A DNA stretch of 21,217 nucleotides from Corynebacterium tuberculostearicum (GTDB lineage Bacteria; Actinomycetota; Actinomycetes; Mycobacteriales; Mycobacteriaceae). The stretch lies in the NCBI RefSeq assembly GCF_030503735.1, contig NZ_CP073098.1, positions 1 to 21,217 on the forward strand, given 5' to 3'. The position numbers and the translations under genes are program-made. Below, in pieces: positions 10,837-18,740 of the stretch. The notes under the pieces were generated by a model that saw nothing but the letters and a program-made list of their open reading frames with translations, did no database searches and was not told the origin of the DNA. Numbering within the stretch: the stretch's first letter is position 1; each line of letters opens with the position of its first letter.

Positions 10837-13800
10837 TTACGATTCGAGGGGTTTACTCCATAAAGCATATCCACCGGTATGTCGCACCTGTTGGTGGAGT
10901 TCCTTTGGTATTAGCTGCATGCGATTTTCGTCTTCGTGGTGGTGCCAAACAAGTTCATGCTTCTTACGATATTCACGATCGATTCCGAACTGTTTATCTG
11001 CTTGACGGATGTCTTTCCAGCTTTTTCCTGTGGGTTTTTTAAGTTTGATGTCCCCAACACCCTGTGTCGGGTGTGTATGTACATGCTTGTCAAAAACTGG
11101 AAAACCGCGTTCTGTAAATCGAATGTCCCCGTATTTTTCATGGAATCCTGGTGGCATCTTAGCTGGATCACCATTTCGCCAAATCCCGTCTGCAAATTGA
11201 GCGTTGATCGGATAGCGGTTAGATGCTCCAACTCTTTTGACAGTCGAGGGATATTTGCACTTGGAAGCAATGGTTGCGTAGGAGTGTGCTCCTGGCGCTG
11301 GAGTGTGGTACACACCTGAGCGAATGGTCATATGCTGGTTTCGGTAAGTAGCAACTCCCAGTCCAGCACAAGCGGCTGGTATTAGTGCGTCGTCGAGTGC
11401 AGCTTTGACCGGAGAATATTGAATAGCGCGTTTAATGGCGCCAGTTTTTCCAATCAGCTTACGGATTGCAGGTATAGCCTTGATGAGCTTTCCTGCTTTT
11501 CCTATAGGAAGTAGGCCGACTGCTGTCCATAAACATCCCGACACTTCACCGTGGAAGCATTTTAAGACATCGGTAACGCCAATGAGATCAAGGATGAGGT
11601 CTAGGCTTTCTTTTCCAATAGCGTCTTTAATTTTCTGTAAAACGCTTGTTGGTTCCGTTTTTATAAGGCCTTCGGCTTTTGCTGAGCGGGCTTGCTCTAG
11701 TTCTGCCATTTCTTTTTCCCAGGCGGCAAAATAAGCGTCATTAGCAGCTTGGGATGCTAAAGAAGCATCTTGCCCTGCAGCGTTTGCTGATTGACGTGCA
11801 GAAGCTGCGGACGTAGCCGCGGCCTGTGCCGCTGATTGTGCAGTCGCTGCGTAGGACGCAGCTTGATCTGCATTGGATTCAGCCTGATTTGCATCTGCCT
11901 CTGCTGAATTTGCTGCCTGATGGGCTCGCTGTTGTTGTTGGAGAGCGAAGGAAAGTGCTTTATCAGCAGACGCAACATGATTTTGAGCCTGTTGCGCTGA
12001 TTGCTGTGCGCTTCCTGCCCAACGTTGAGCTTGACGTGCATATTCTGCAGCGCGCTGCGCGTCACCAGTTGCCTGTTTGTGCGCCTGCTGAGCATTAGCT
12101 GCTTGTTGTGACGCTATTTCTGCGGCATACTGTCCAGCACTGAGTAAAGCGTCTATTTCTGCATTATGAGCATTGCGTTGCTCGTCCAGCATCGCACGGC
12201 GATACTGCTCAACTGAGATGAATTCATTGAGCTGCTGGCGATCGCCAGTAACTGCCGCCTCAGCTGCAATCTTTACTTCTTCACCGCCAGTATCAGTTAA
12301 TGCATAAGCCTGCTGAAGTTGATCTAAGTAGCGGGCTTTTTCGTAGCCTCCCTTGTTGATGAATTCGTCCAACGCGGTAAACGTTCCCTCTTTGAGGGCC
12401 GCGTCAGCTGCAGTTTGAACCTGCGGTCCTGCTTCATCTCTTAAAGCCCAGGCTTGTTCAATAAGTCCAGGAATACGCATTTCTGGAACTGTCACGTTGA
12501 CGAATTCATCGATAGTTACGTCATCTTCATAGCCGGCTTCATCAGCAGCGTTACGTATTTCTTCGTTGGGATCGTTCAGTGCCCAATGGCTGACTAGATT
12601 TAGGTTGTCTTCATATACTGCATCTGGGTATGCATTAAAAGCATATTCAATAAGGTCTTCTTCATTGTTTCCCGAAAGTGCCACTTTGGCTGCCCCTGCT
12701 ACAGACGGGGTACCAACCTGCGCCGCGCTTAGCGCAAGTTGGCGAAGATCAGATATTGCGTTTTCGGAAGGAGTAAATTCGCTTTCGTCGGCTGGAAGAG
12801 AAGAACGTATCTCTTCCATTTTCTGAGTTAGATCATTTCTGCGTTGTTCTTCTTGATTCCTATTTGCGTCTGTGGTGTCTTGAACTTCGCGTGCAAGTCG
12901 AGCTTGGTCTTTAAGGAAATCCCGTTCTGTGCGAAGTCGTTCTTCGGCAGCGGTTAATGCTTGCTCGTGGATAGATTTAGCAAGCTGGATGTTGTTTCGT
13001 GCTCGTTCTGCAGATTCACTAGAAAGCTGAGCGTGTTGCCCTGCAAATTGTGCTGCATAGTGAGCATTTCCTGCTTCACGAGCAGCATCATCTGCTGCTC
13101 GTGCTGATTTTTCGGCATGCTCTGCAGCTTCTCTAGCAGCTTTGCGGGTTTGCTCTACCAGGCTACGGATAGTGGCGACTATCCGGTCAACTTCGTTAGC
13201 TGCTGCCCTGGCACGTCCTGCTGCTGCTCTAGCGCGTGCGGCGCCTGCGCGAGCTTCATTCGCCGCCTGCTGGCTAACGCCTGCTGCATTAGCTGCATCT
13301 GAGGCTGCAGCTGCGGCTGCGTCCGCGTTACGGGCAGCTGATCCTGCTGCCTGACCTGCAGATTGAGCATGTCCTGCAGCTTCCTCCGCGTAGCGATAGG
13401 CCTGTTGGGATTGTTGTGCAGCCTGGGCTGCATTGCGGGCATTCTCGGCAGCTACCCGCGCCCCACGTGCTGCAGCGGCATCGTAAGCTGCAGCATTTGC
13501 GGCAGAAGCTGCTTGTGCTGCTGCGGACTGAGCGCGAGCAGAAGCTGCCGCAGCTCTTGATAAAGCAGCAGCAGTCTCTTGAAGGGCAGCTCGCGCCTCA
13601 TGAGATGCGGCTACAGCTTGATCTGCCATATTGGCTGATTGAGTAGCTAATTTTCCAGCTGCTGTTGCAGCATTACCTGCTCTTTGTTGCGCAGAATCTG
13701 CTGCTAAAGCTTCATCGCGTGAACGTTCTGTTGCAACTCGTGCAGCTTCTGCGGCTCGCGCTGCACGATCCGCTTGCATCCATGCTTTGTTATTTTCCTC

Positions 13801-14580
13801 TGTAGCTGTCTTAGATTCTTTAATCGTAAGATCTACCAGTTGGGATACCGTCATATGCTCAGCATCTTGATCAGCGGCCACATACTGCCCATAACGAAGA
13901 AATTCGTCAATTGCTGTATCTGTGCCAATTCGGAGTGCCTCAGATGCGTTCGCGGAAACAGTTGGTAATTCTGAGTCTACGAGCTCGTAGACTTCCCTGC
14001 GCTTATCGTTTGCCCGAGCCTCATCCTCACCCTGGGCGGCAAATTCACTGAGAGCTTCTACTGTGTCCTCGCGCAGAGCTTTATCAGCAGCGGATTTTAG
14101 ACTTGTTCCTTCTTCAGCTTGAGCTGCCTGCCACGCTTGAGCTCTATCGTCTTTACGTTGAGCTTCTTGCCATCCAGTATCAATAAACTTGCTTATCTCA
14201 TCAGTCGAACCCGATTGAAGGAGACGATTTGCTTGCTCTTGTAGCTGCTGTCCACCAACTGTTGACAAGGTAGTAAGTATTTGGCGCAGATCTTGTAGCT
14301 GTGCTTCTTCGCGACCGCCATTAACATACGCAGACCACTCGTGTTCCGATCCGCTTAGTGCAGTAATTGCTGCTTGACGCGAAGACTCGAAAGAAGTATC
14401 GAGCATGCTCACCGCGAAGTCACGTGCGTCTTGTTCTTGTAGAGCTTGCTCGGAAACTCTTAAACTGTCAGTTTGAGCTATAGCATTTGCTGAAGAAAAC
14501 GTTGTTCCCAAGATAACTGCAAGTAAGACGCAAACAATGCGAACCATTTTTAATTGCAGAGGAGTTGTTTTGCGTGGCAT
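10837..14580 (-). CDS. Secreted ALF-repeat polymorphic toxin with C-terminal WHH/HNH-type nuclease domain
   Basis: This 1,247-aa protein has a Sec signal peptide (MVRIVCVLLAVILGTTFSSA at 12-31, then NAIA). Four ALF-type repeats occupy about 55-240 (for example AADKALREDTVEALSEFAAQ), followed by an Ala-rich coiled coil at 255-570. A second set of four ALF repeats spans about 615-800 (AADAALKEGTFTALDEFINK) and a second Ala-rich coil 805-965. A hydrophobic pre-toxin segment (LDLILDLIGVTDVLKCF, 993-1009; Cys1008 and Cys1016) precedes the C-terminal toxin, about 1085-1247. This ends in LVWHHHEDENRMQLIPKELH (1210-1229) and HTGG, the WHH-type HNH/EndoVII nuclease signature, with His1213-1215, His1229 and His1234 as likely active or metal-binding residues. 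It probably cuts DNA or RNA in target cells. The start at 14580 has GAGG, and the gene is 12 bases from the AbfB gene. A SUKH immunity gene follows. Confidence 0.92.
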   Translation of the reverse strand: MPRKTTPLQLKMVRIVCVLLAVILGTTFSSANAIAQTDSLRVSEQALQEQDARDFAVSMLDTSFESSRQAAITALSGSEHEWSAYVNGGREEAQLQDLRQILTTLSTVGGQQLQEQANRLLQSGSTDEISKFIDTGWQEAQRKDDRAQAWQAAQAEEGTSLKSAADKALREDTVEALSEFAAQGEDEARANDKRREVYELVDSELPTVSANASEALRIGTDTAIDEFLRYGQYVAADQDAEHMTVSQLVDLTIKESKTATEENNKAWMQADRAARAAEAARVATERSRDEALAADSAQQRAGNAATAAGKLATQSANMADQAVAASHEARAALQETAAALSRAAAASARAQSAAAQAASAANAAAYDAAAARGARVAAENARNAAQAAQQSQQAYRYAEEAAGHAQSAGQAAGSAARNADAAAAAASDAANAAGVSQQAANEARAGAARARAAAGRARAAANEVDRIVATIRSLVEQTRKAAREAAEHAEKSARAADDAAREAGNAHYAAQFAGQHAQLSSESAERARNNIQLAKSIHEQALTAAEERLRTERDFLKDQARLAREVQDTTDANRNQEEQRRNDLTQKMEEIRSSLPADESEFTPSENAISDLRQLALSAAQVGTPSVAGAAKVALSGNNEEDLIEYAFNAYPDAVYEDNLNLVSHWALNDPNEEIRNAADEAGYEDDVTIDEFVNVTVPEMRIPGLIEQAWALRDEAGPQVQTAADAALKEGTFTALDEFINKGGYEKARYLDQLQQAYALTDTGGEEVKIAAEAAVTGDRQQLNEFISVEQYRRAMLDEQRNAHNAEIDALLSAGQYAAEIASQQAANAQQAHKQATGDAQRAAEYARQAQRWAGSAQQSAQQAQNHVASADKALSFALQQQQRAHQAANSAEADANQAESNADQAASYAATAQSAAQAAATSAASARQSANAAGQDASLASQAANDAYFAAWEKEMAELEQARSAKAEGLIKTEPTSVLQKIKDAIGKESLDLILDLIGVTDVLKCFHGEVSGCLWTAVGLLPIGKAGKLIKAIPAIRKLIGKTGAIKRAIQYSPVKAALDDALIPAACAGLGVATYRNQHMTIRSGVYHTPAPGAHSYATIASKCKYPSTVKRVGASNRYPINAQFADGIWRNGDPAKMPPGFHEKYGDIRFTERGFPVFDKHVHTHPTQGVGDIKLKKPTGKSWKDIRQADKQFGIDREYRKKHELVWHHHEDENRMQLIPKELHQQVRHTGGYALWSKPLES

Positions 14581-14592
14581 GCTCTTAGCCTC

Positions 14593-15486
14593 TTACTTTC
14601 CTGGAAGTGCTAACGCTTGGTCAATAAACCACACAGATTCAGCACTTTTGGATGAAGTTGTCGTTACGCCTTGGGAACCTCGTGTTGTCAGAACGCGAGA
14701 CTGGTTTAGAGCCGAAGACAATCGCGTTCCCGTAGGAGTTTCACTGACTGCGGAAGGACACCACGTAGCTCCTTGGGGAGAAGGGGAAGACAGTGCTGAT
14801 ACCGTTCCATTTGTTCGCATCGTCAGATATACGCCAGGATATGCAGCGGCCTCAAGCGATATGCATTGGGAGCCGTCTAAAGCTGGGACTACTTTAAATG
14901 AACCATCAAGTCGATCGTTAAACTTTGAGTTTCTATCAAGCGTGGATAGCTCAACCCCAGACCAAGAAAGACGAAGAATTCTTCCTGCTGCATTGCGCCC
15001 TGCAGAACGCAAGCTAACGACATTCGGGGACTCAGCGTCGATATCTAGATTTCCGGTTGCGGCTCCGGTAGAAGTCGCAACCGGCGTAACTTGAATTTCC
15101 ACAACGGTAGAACCACGGCGATCAACATCGATGTTTTGTACACCTCCGGGTTTAACGACACGCTGCCAGTAGACATCACCGCCAGGGAGTTTAAAAGCAA
15201 CCGCCACCGGTACTTTAAGCTCATTAACAATTCCGTAGGAACCGGTAATGTTAATCGCAACCCAACCAGTCTGCTTCGTCAAGAAAAAACAAGCTCGAGA
15301 GCCAGACAGGGAAGACGAATCGACACGAATGTATTCAGAAGACGTACCGCATTCCTTTTGGATAATCCCGCCATCGCCGGCAGTGATATCCACATCGTCT
15401 GCGCCCAATGCAGGAGATACGCCTAGATTCATAAACGCTAAACCAGAAAGTACGCCTGCAAAAAGACGTTTAAGAGAAAAGTTCAT
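14593..15486 (-). CDS. Secreted protein with C-terminal AbfB-like (arabinose-binding beta-trefoil) domain
   Basis: This is a 297-aa protein starting at ATG 15486, preceded by AAGGAAAATA; an in-frame ATG at 15510 lies upstream of that ribosome site and is rejected. Residues 1-29 are a signal peptide (LKRLFAGVLSGLAFMNLGVS then PALGA). Residues about 30-150 form an unassigned beta-rich domain with Cys pairs. Residues about 160-290 fit the AbfB family of arabinofuranosidase-type beta-trefoils: VVSLRSAGRNAAGRILRLSW, FKVVPALDGSQCISLEAAAY then PGVYL. AbfB domains bind arabinofuranose side chains. No catalytic domain is visible, so it should act as a binder. In corynebacteria the natural ligand would be cell-wall arabinogalactan. 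It lies between the LGFP protein and the toxin in one operon, with 12 bases to the toxin start. Confidence 0.82.
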   Translation of the reverse strand: MNFSLKRLFAGVLSGLAFMNLGVSPALGADDVDITAGDGGIIQKECGTSSEYIRVDSSSLSGSRACFFLTKQTGWVAINITGSYGIVNELKVPVAVAFKLPGGDVYWQRVVKPGGVQNIDVDRRGSTVVEIQVTPVATSTGAATGNLDIDAESPNVVSLRSAGRNAAGRILRLSWSGVELSTLDRNSKFNDRLDGSFKVVPALDGSQCISLEAAAYPGVYLTMRTNGTVSALSSPSPQGATWCPSAVSETPTGTRLSSALNQSRVLTTRGSQGVTTTSSKSAESVWFIDQALALPGK

Positions 15487-15515
15487 TATTTTCCTTAAAT
15501 TGAAGTACACCCTGC

Positions 15516-16820
15516 CTACTTAGACAGGGGAATATAGGTGGTTTTCGAAGAGTCAATGGTCGATCGCAAAGTGCCGGCGAACTTTCCCCAGATCTGCGAA
15601 CCAATGTGATCGGAGCTAAAAGGGCCCTGAACTTTAGAGGTTTGAGTTGGACCAAAAGATTCAATAATGAGCCGTACCCACGTTTTATCCGAGTCGGTAT
15701 AGGACGCCTTTGTCTCCTCATTGTCAAAAATGAGATCGTCTTCATCCGCAGAAGGCTCCGTAACCTCGTCGAAGCGAACATTGAGAACTCGGCCATCGCC
15801 TTCTGGATGATCATCGGTAGTGACTAAGGAGAAACCGTCATCAGAAATCCGATCCACGGTTACTTTGTTTTTAACTCCGCCCATACCTGTAAAAGTGCAT
15901 ACGGAGCCCTCGGTAATTTCGTCAGGACACCCTGAGAGAGGAAAGTACTTATCCATGTTTTGGATAACCTCTCGATAGACACCCGTTGCATGCCACCGCT
16001 TAAGTTCCGACTTGGAAAAGAGAGGGTAAACCTGACGGTAGCTAGAGATTTTCTTTTTATCGAACGAAGCTAAAGCCTTGCCAGTAGGTTCAAAATACTG
16101 AATAGATCCGCCCTGGAAATCCTGCTTTATGCCTCCGCCTGCAGCGTATTTTTCCGATGTGGGAAACTTCAACGAGCTACGCTCCCATCCCTGACTTCCC
16201 CAGAAATCCCGGATGGGGCCAGAAATACTATGGACCCCGCTAGCTTGTGACCAGTAGATAGATCCGCCTTGAAAATGGTTGTAGCGCCCAGTCTTTTCTG
16301 GGGTAAGCAACTCATCAGTGGTTGGGTACCCTAGCTCACCGGTCTCCCAGCCTTGCTGAGCCCATTTATCGCGAATGCCTCCCCACACTTGATGAGCATC
16401 AGTCTCTGGCGACCAGTAGATAGACCCGCCCTGGAAATGGTTAAACCGCCCCTTGCCATCAGGGGTCTTCAACTCATCGGTAATGGGATATCCCAAGGCT
16501 GCGCCTTCCCAGCCAAGATCTCCCCACTTATTGCGGATACGCCCACCCACCTGGTGAGCAATTCCATTATCTACACCAGCATGCCAGTAAATGGAGGCAT
16601 CCTTAGCGAACACCTGGAACCGACCATTATTTTTAGCTACACGCTCATCAGTTGTAGCGTCACCAAAAGTCTTCCACCCACCAAGCCGGTGATACGCCTC
16701 TTCAATACGACCACCAATCCAATGACCGTGAAAAACCTTGGCACTTGAAACACCAGCACCAGCAAAAGTAACACTTGCACATACCGCAATAGTTGCAGTC
16801 AACTTCTTAGCGAATTTCAT
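15516..16820 (-). CDS. Secreted LGFP-repeat protein (cell-wall associated), first gene of the toxin operon
   Basis: This is a 434-aa protein from ATG 16820, which has GAAAGG about eight bases upstream; the earlier GTG at 16835 precedes that site. Residues 1-27 are a signal peptide (KKLTATIAVCASVTFAGAGV then SSA). Four LGFP repeats follow at about 35-85, 91-145, 149-199 and 203-252, each with a HWIGGRIEEAY..LGG / GYPITDE..TPDGKGRFNHF / GGSIYWS pattern. LGFP repeats occur in wall-associated proteins of mycolic-acid bacteria such as mycolyltransferases, and are thought to fix them to the envelope. Residues about 260-434 form a separate domain with two Cys (GCPDEITEGSVCTF) that I do not recognise. 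It is 29 bases upstream of the AbfB gene in the same direction. Confidence 0.85.
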   Translation of the reverse strand: MKFAKKLTATIAVCASVTFAGAGVSSAKVFHGHWIGGRIEEAYHRLGGWKTFGDATTDERVAKNNGRFQVFAKDASIYWHAGVDNGIAHQVGGRIRNKWGDLGWEGAALGYPITDELKTPDGKGRFNHFQGGSIYWSPETDAHQVWGGIRDKWAQQGWETGELGYPTTDELLTPEKTGRYNHFQGGSIYWSQASGVHSISGPIRDFWGSQGWERSSLKFPTSEKYAAGGGIKQDFQGGSIQYFEPTGKALASFDKKKISSYRQVYPLFSKSELKRWHATGVYREVIQNMDKYFPLSGCPDEITEGSVCTFTGMGGVKNKVTVDRISDDGFSLVTTDDHPEGDGRVLNVRFDEVTEPSADEDDLIFDNEETKASYTDSDKTWVRLIIESFGPTQTSKVQGPFSSDHIGSQIWGKFAGTLRSTIDSSKTTYIPLSK

Positions 16821-17128
16821 CCGTAGCCCTTTCACGCCACCGCTTTTAAGAACAGCTGAACACCAGATAATTGGCAGCCGGAGTTAGGGTATCGCTACGG
16901 TTATACACAGTCCATAGATATGTGTTTAGAAACTTTCTCTAAAACTAAATAATTCGCTAAAACGCCAGATAGACACATGTACAGACTCGATTTTCGCGTC
17001 TCGTGAAAGGCGGGCAGAATAACCTATATAAGGGGTATATATAACTCTAAACTAAACATTTACACTGCACATTCAGGCTGGGCAGTGTACACATTGCACG
17101 TCAACGATGCACTTAGGTGGGTGTAGCG
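16821..17128. promoter_or_regulatory. Divergent promoter region of the toxin operon, with palindromes
   Basis: No gene is seen. TTTAGA (16925-16930) and TCTAAA (16938-16943) form a 6-bp dyad with a seven-base spacer, operator-like. A TATA-rich symmetric stretch at about 17023-17042 (CCTATATAAGGGGTATATAT) may hold -10 elements for one or both directions. GTGTACAC (17085-17092) is an 8-bp palindrome. I cannot assign the promoters firmly. Confidence 0.45.
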
Positions 17129-17416
17129 GTGGCTGACATTGTGTATGAAGCCCAGGACACGCACCTGTGCACCCTATTCATCAAAGCCCACGGGGACGGT
17201 GGAGACTACGAGTACGAGCTAGACGCCGCCAAACACTTGCAGGTATTACAGGCGGAACTGCCTGCCACTTCCCCACTGGCCCGCGACGCCGGCACACTCG
17301 CTAAGTTTGTGTGCGCAGCACAAAGGAATCTGTCTCAACAACGGCCCGCAGATAATCCCGACGAACTTCTAGACTTAGCCACCAGTCTCAAAGAAAGGCT
17401 GGAAGGCGCTCAATAA
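17129..17416 (+). CDS. Small hypothetical protein
   Basis: This is a 95-aa product from GTG 17129, chosen over the upstream in-frame GTG 17117 because AGGTGG (about 17115) is well placed for it. It opens VADIVYEAQDTHLCTLFIKA, probably two beta strands, followed by GDGGDYEYELDAAKHLQVLQ and a helical second half ending in LATSLKERLEGAQ. I recognise no family. It is soluble and mildly acidic. It diverges from the toxin operon and is closed off by strong hairpins, so it is a single-gene unit. A role as regulator of the divergent operon is possible, but no DNA-binding motif is visible. Confidence 0.65.
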   Translation: MADIVYEAQDTHLCTLFIKAHGDGGDYEYELDAAKHLQVLQAELPATSPLARDAGTLAKFVCAAQRNLSQQRPADNPDELLDLATSLKERLEGAQ

Positions 17417-17423
17417 AAGGAAA

Positions 17424-17495
17424 CTCCCCTAGTGCTTCTCGTCGTTGGAAGCACTAGGGGAGAAGCCACCTGCGGGGGTTGTGGCTTTTTATTTT
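17424..17495 (+). terminator. Double hairpin terminator after the 17129-17416 gene
   Basis: CTCCCCTAGTGCTTC (17424-17438) pairs perfectly with GAAGCACTAGGGGAG (17448-17462), a 15-bp stem with a nine-base loop. It is followed by AGCCAC/GTGGCT and TTTTTATTTT, a standard rho-independent terminator. The first, longer stem lacks a T-run and may block read-through in both directions or protect mRNA ends. Confidence 0.8.
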
Positions 17496-17771
17496 CCTTC
17501 CGTCCGACTATGCGCCGGGGGAAGTGCGCTGCGGACACCCAAAACCATACCGCCTTACAGCGCGCCCGCAACCGCAGCAACCCTAGAGCTGAGATAACAA
17601 GCTAGGCCTACTCGGTGGAATTCCCTCGACAGGTGTTTAACTTCTAAAATTGTGGGATACACATGTATACATATACGCATGTGTATACATGTGTATATGA
17701 TGAGTTCTTTTAACCTGGCCCCTATCTACGATAGTCATCCGCATAGCATGACATACACACATATGCATGTC
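17496..17771. repeat. Centromere-like palindromic DNA upstream of parA (candidate parS site)
   Basis: Bases 17657-17698 are an alternating purine-pyrimidine stretch with repeated ACATGT (17661, 17687) and GTATAC (17665, 17683) palindromes. A further dyad GACAT/ATGTC spans 17750-17771. Position just upstream of parA, and the similar DNA after parB (18661-18712), point to binding by the small ParB-like protein for segregation and autoregulation. The first part, 17496-17656, is unremarkable and has no gene. Confidence 0.6.
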
Positions 17772-17810
17772 GCTACCTGGATAAAATATCCTTAAAGCTA
17801 TTCTCGCTTT

Positions 17811-18407
17811 ATGACTCGAGTAGTTTCCGTGATTCAGTCGAAGGGCGGGACGGGGAAGACCACACTTTCGGTGATGCTCGCAGAGGCAATTCGGAAGATG
17901 GGTTATGCGGTTGCGGTCGCAGACGGCGATCCCCAGCAATCTGCCACCCGATGGGCAAGCAAAGTAGAAGACTTTCCATTTCCTATCGAATCTGTCCGCA
18001 GTTCAAGTGATTTCTCCGGAGTCGTTAGGAGAGGGAATAACCCGGACTTTCTTATAGTTGACACCCCTCCAGGTGGTTTAGCTTTCATTACCGAAAGTGC
18101 CGAGGCTGCCGATCTGGTCCTTCTTCCAACTGGTGTTTCTCCAATGGATATTGACCGGACTCAGGTAACGCTTTCTTGGCTAATAGAAATGGGGATACCG
18201 ACAGCAGTCGTTCTGTCGAATGTAGATAAGAGAGAAAAACTTCTAGACGAAGTCCATGCCGAGCTGGAAGGTGATGAAACCGCTGCCCTTGCTGAGACAG
18301 TCATCCCAACAAGGGCAGCGACGCGTCGCGCCTTCGGAACAAAGCCAAAAAGTACGAAAGTTTGGGCTTCTTTAGCTCAAGAAGTAGTCGCAGCATTTGA
18401 GGATTAA
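17811..18407 (+). CDS. parA: ParA-family partition ATPase (short form)
   Basis: This is a 198-aa ParA/MinD-type ATPase that drives plasmid segregation. The deviant Walker A KGGTGKTT is at residues 11-18, with both the signature Lys11 and the catalytic Lys16. ADGDPQQSATRW (about 38-49) is the A' motif, and FLIVDTPPGG (about 80-89) the Walker B. It lacks an N-terminal HTH domain, so it is of the short type Ib, in which the small partner binds DNA and regulates the operon. ATG 17811 has no ribosome site. A TATTCT sequence eight bases upstream would make a -10 element for a leaderless mRNA starting at the ATG, common in actinobacteria. The parB-like gene follows after ten bases. Confidence 0.92.
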   Translation: MTRVVSVIQSKGGTGKTTLSVMLAEAIRKMGYAVAVADGDPQQSATRWASKVEDFPFPIESVRSSSDFSGVVRRGNNPDFLIVDTPPGGLAFITESAEAADLVLLPTGVSPMDIDRTQVTLSWLIEMGIPTAVVLSNVDKREKLLDEVHAELEGDETAALAETVIPTRAATRRAFGTKPKSTKVWASLAQEVVAAFED

Positions 18408-18417
18408 GGGGTAAACA

Positions 18418-18654
18418 ATGGCAATTCCAAAAGCTAAAAATAAGACACAGAAAGGATTATCTGAAAATAGTTCAGAATCCTCTCCTTCAACAAAGATGTT
18501 CGCTCAAGCCAATGATAAAGCGACACGCCTTCAACTGTATGTCCGCGATCGGCAACTGATTAAGGAGCTTAAACTCGCTTCAGTAGAAGAAGAGAAGAGC
18601 ATATCCCAACTTTTTGAAGAGTGGGCCACACAGTGGCTCGAGGGAAGAGGCTAA
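18418..18654 (+). CDS. Small ParB-like centromere-binding protein (RHH type)
   Basis: This is a 78-aa protein starting at ATG 18418, ten bases after the parA stop, with GGGG just upstream as ribosome site. Residues 1-35 are basic, Ser/Lys rich and probably flexible (for example PKAKNKTQKGLSENSSESS). Residues about 38-75 (RLQLYVRDRQLIKELKLASV then EEEKSISQLFEEWATQWLEG) fit a ribbon-helix-helix: one strand plus two helices. A short ParA followed by a small RHH protein with a disordered basic N-terminus is the standard type Ib partition pair, in which the N-terminus stimulates the ATPase. It should bind the palindrome-rich DNA on either side of the operon. RHH assignment is by pattern, without a specific family match. 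Confidence 0.8.
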   Translation: MAIPKAKNKTQKGLSENSSESSPSTKMFAQANDKATRLQLYVRDRQLIKELKLASVEEEKSISQLFEEWATQWLEGRG

Positions 18655-18660
18655 CCATTA

Positions 18661-18712
18661 GTATGCATATGCGTATGTACGTGTATGCATACATACGTAT
18701 ACGGGTATATAT
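18661..18712. repeat. Palindrome-rich array downstream of parB (second centromere-like site)
   Basis: GTATGC-type words repeat across 52 bases (18661, 18667, 18673, 18683), with the perfect palindrome GTATGCATAC at 18683-18692 and GTATAC near 18698. It contains GCATATGC (18665-18672), which also occurs in array R1. It lies in the convergent gap between the parB and traA ends; no clear terminator is seen there. Confidence 0.6.
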
Positions 18713-18740
18713 CTTTTCCGCGCTTTGACCTCTCCACTTT

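Noticed and set aside
9752..17099. Similar words GTGTACCCCATTG (9761) and GTGTACACATTG (17085) on either side of the toxin operon, as possible recombination ends of a mobile cassette
   Set aside because: Only about 11 matching bases with one difference, expected by chance at this length; no flanking duplication or terminal repeats found.
1803..17435. CTCCCCTAGTGC shared between 1803-1814 and 17424-17435
   Set aside because: A 12-base match within 21 kb is expected by chance.
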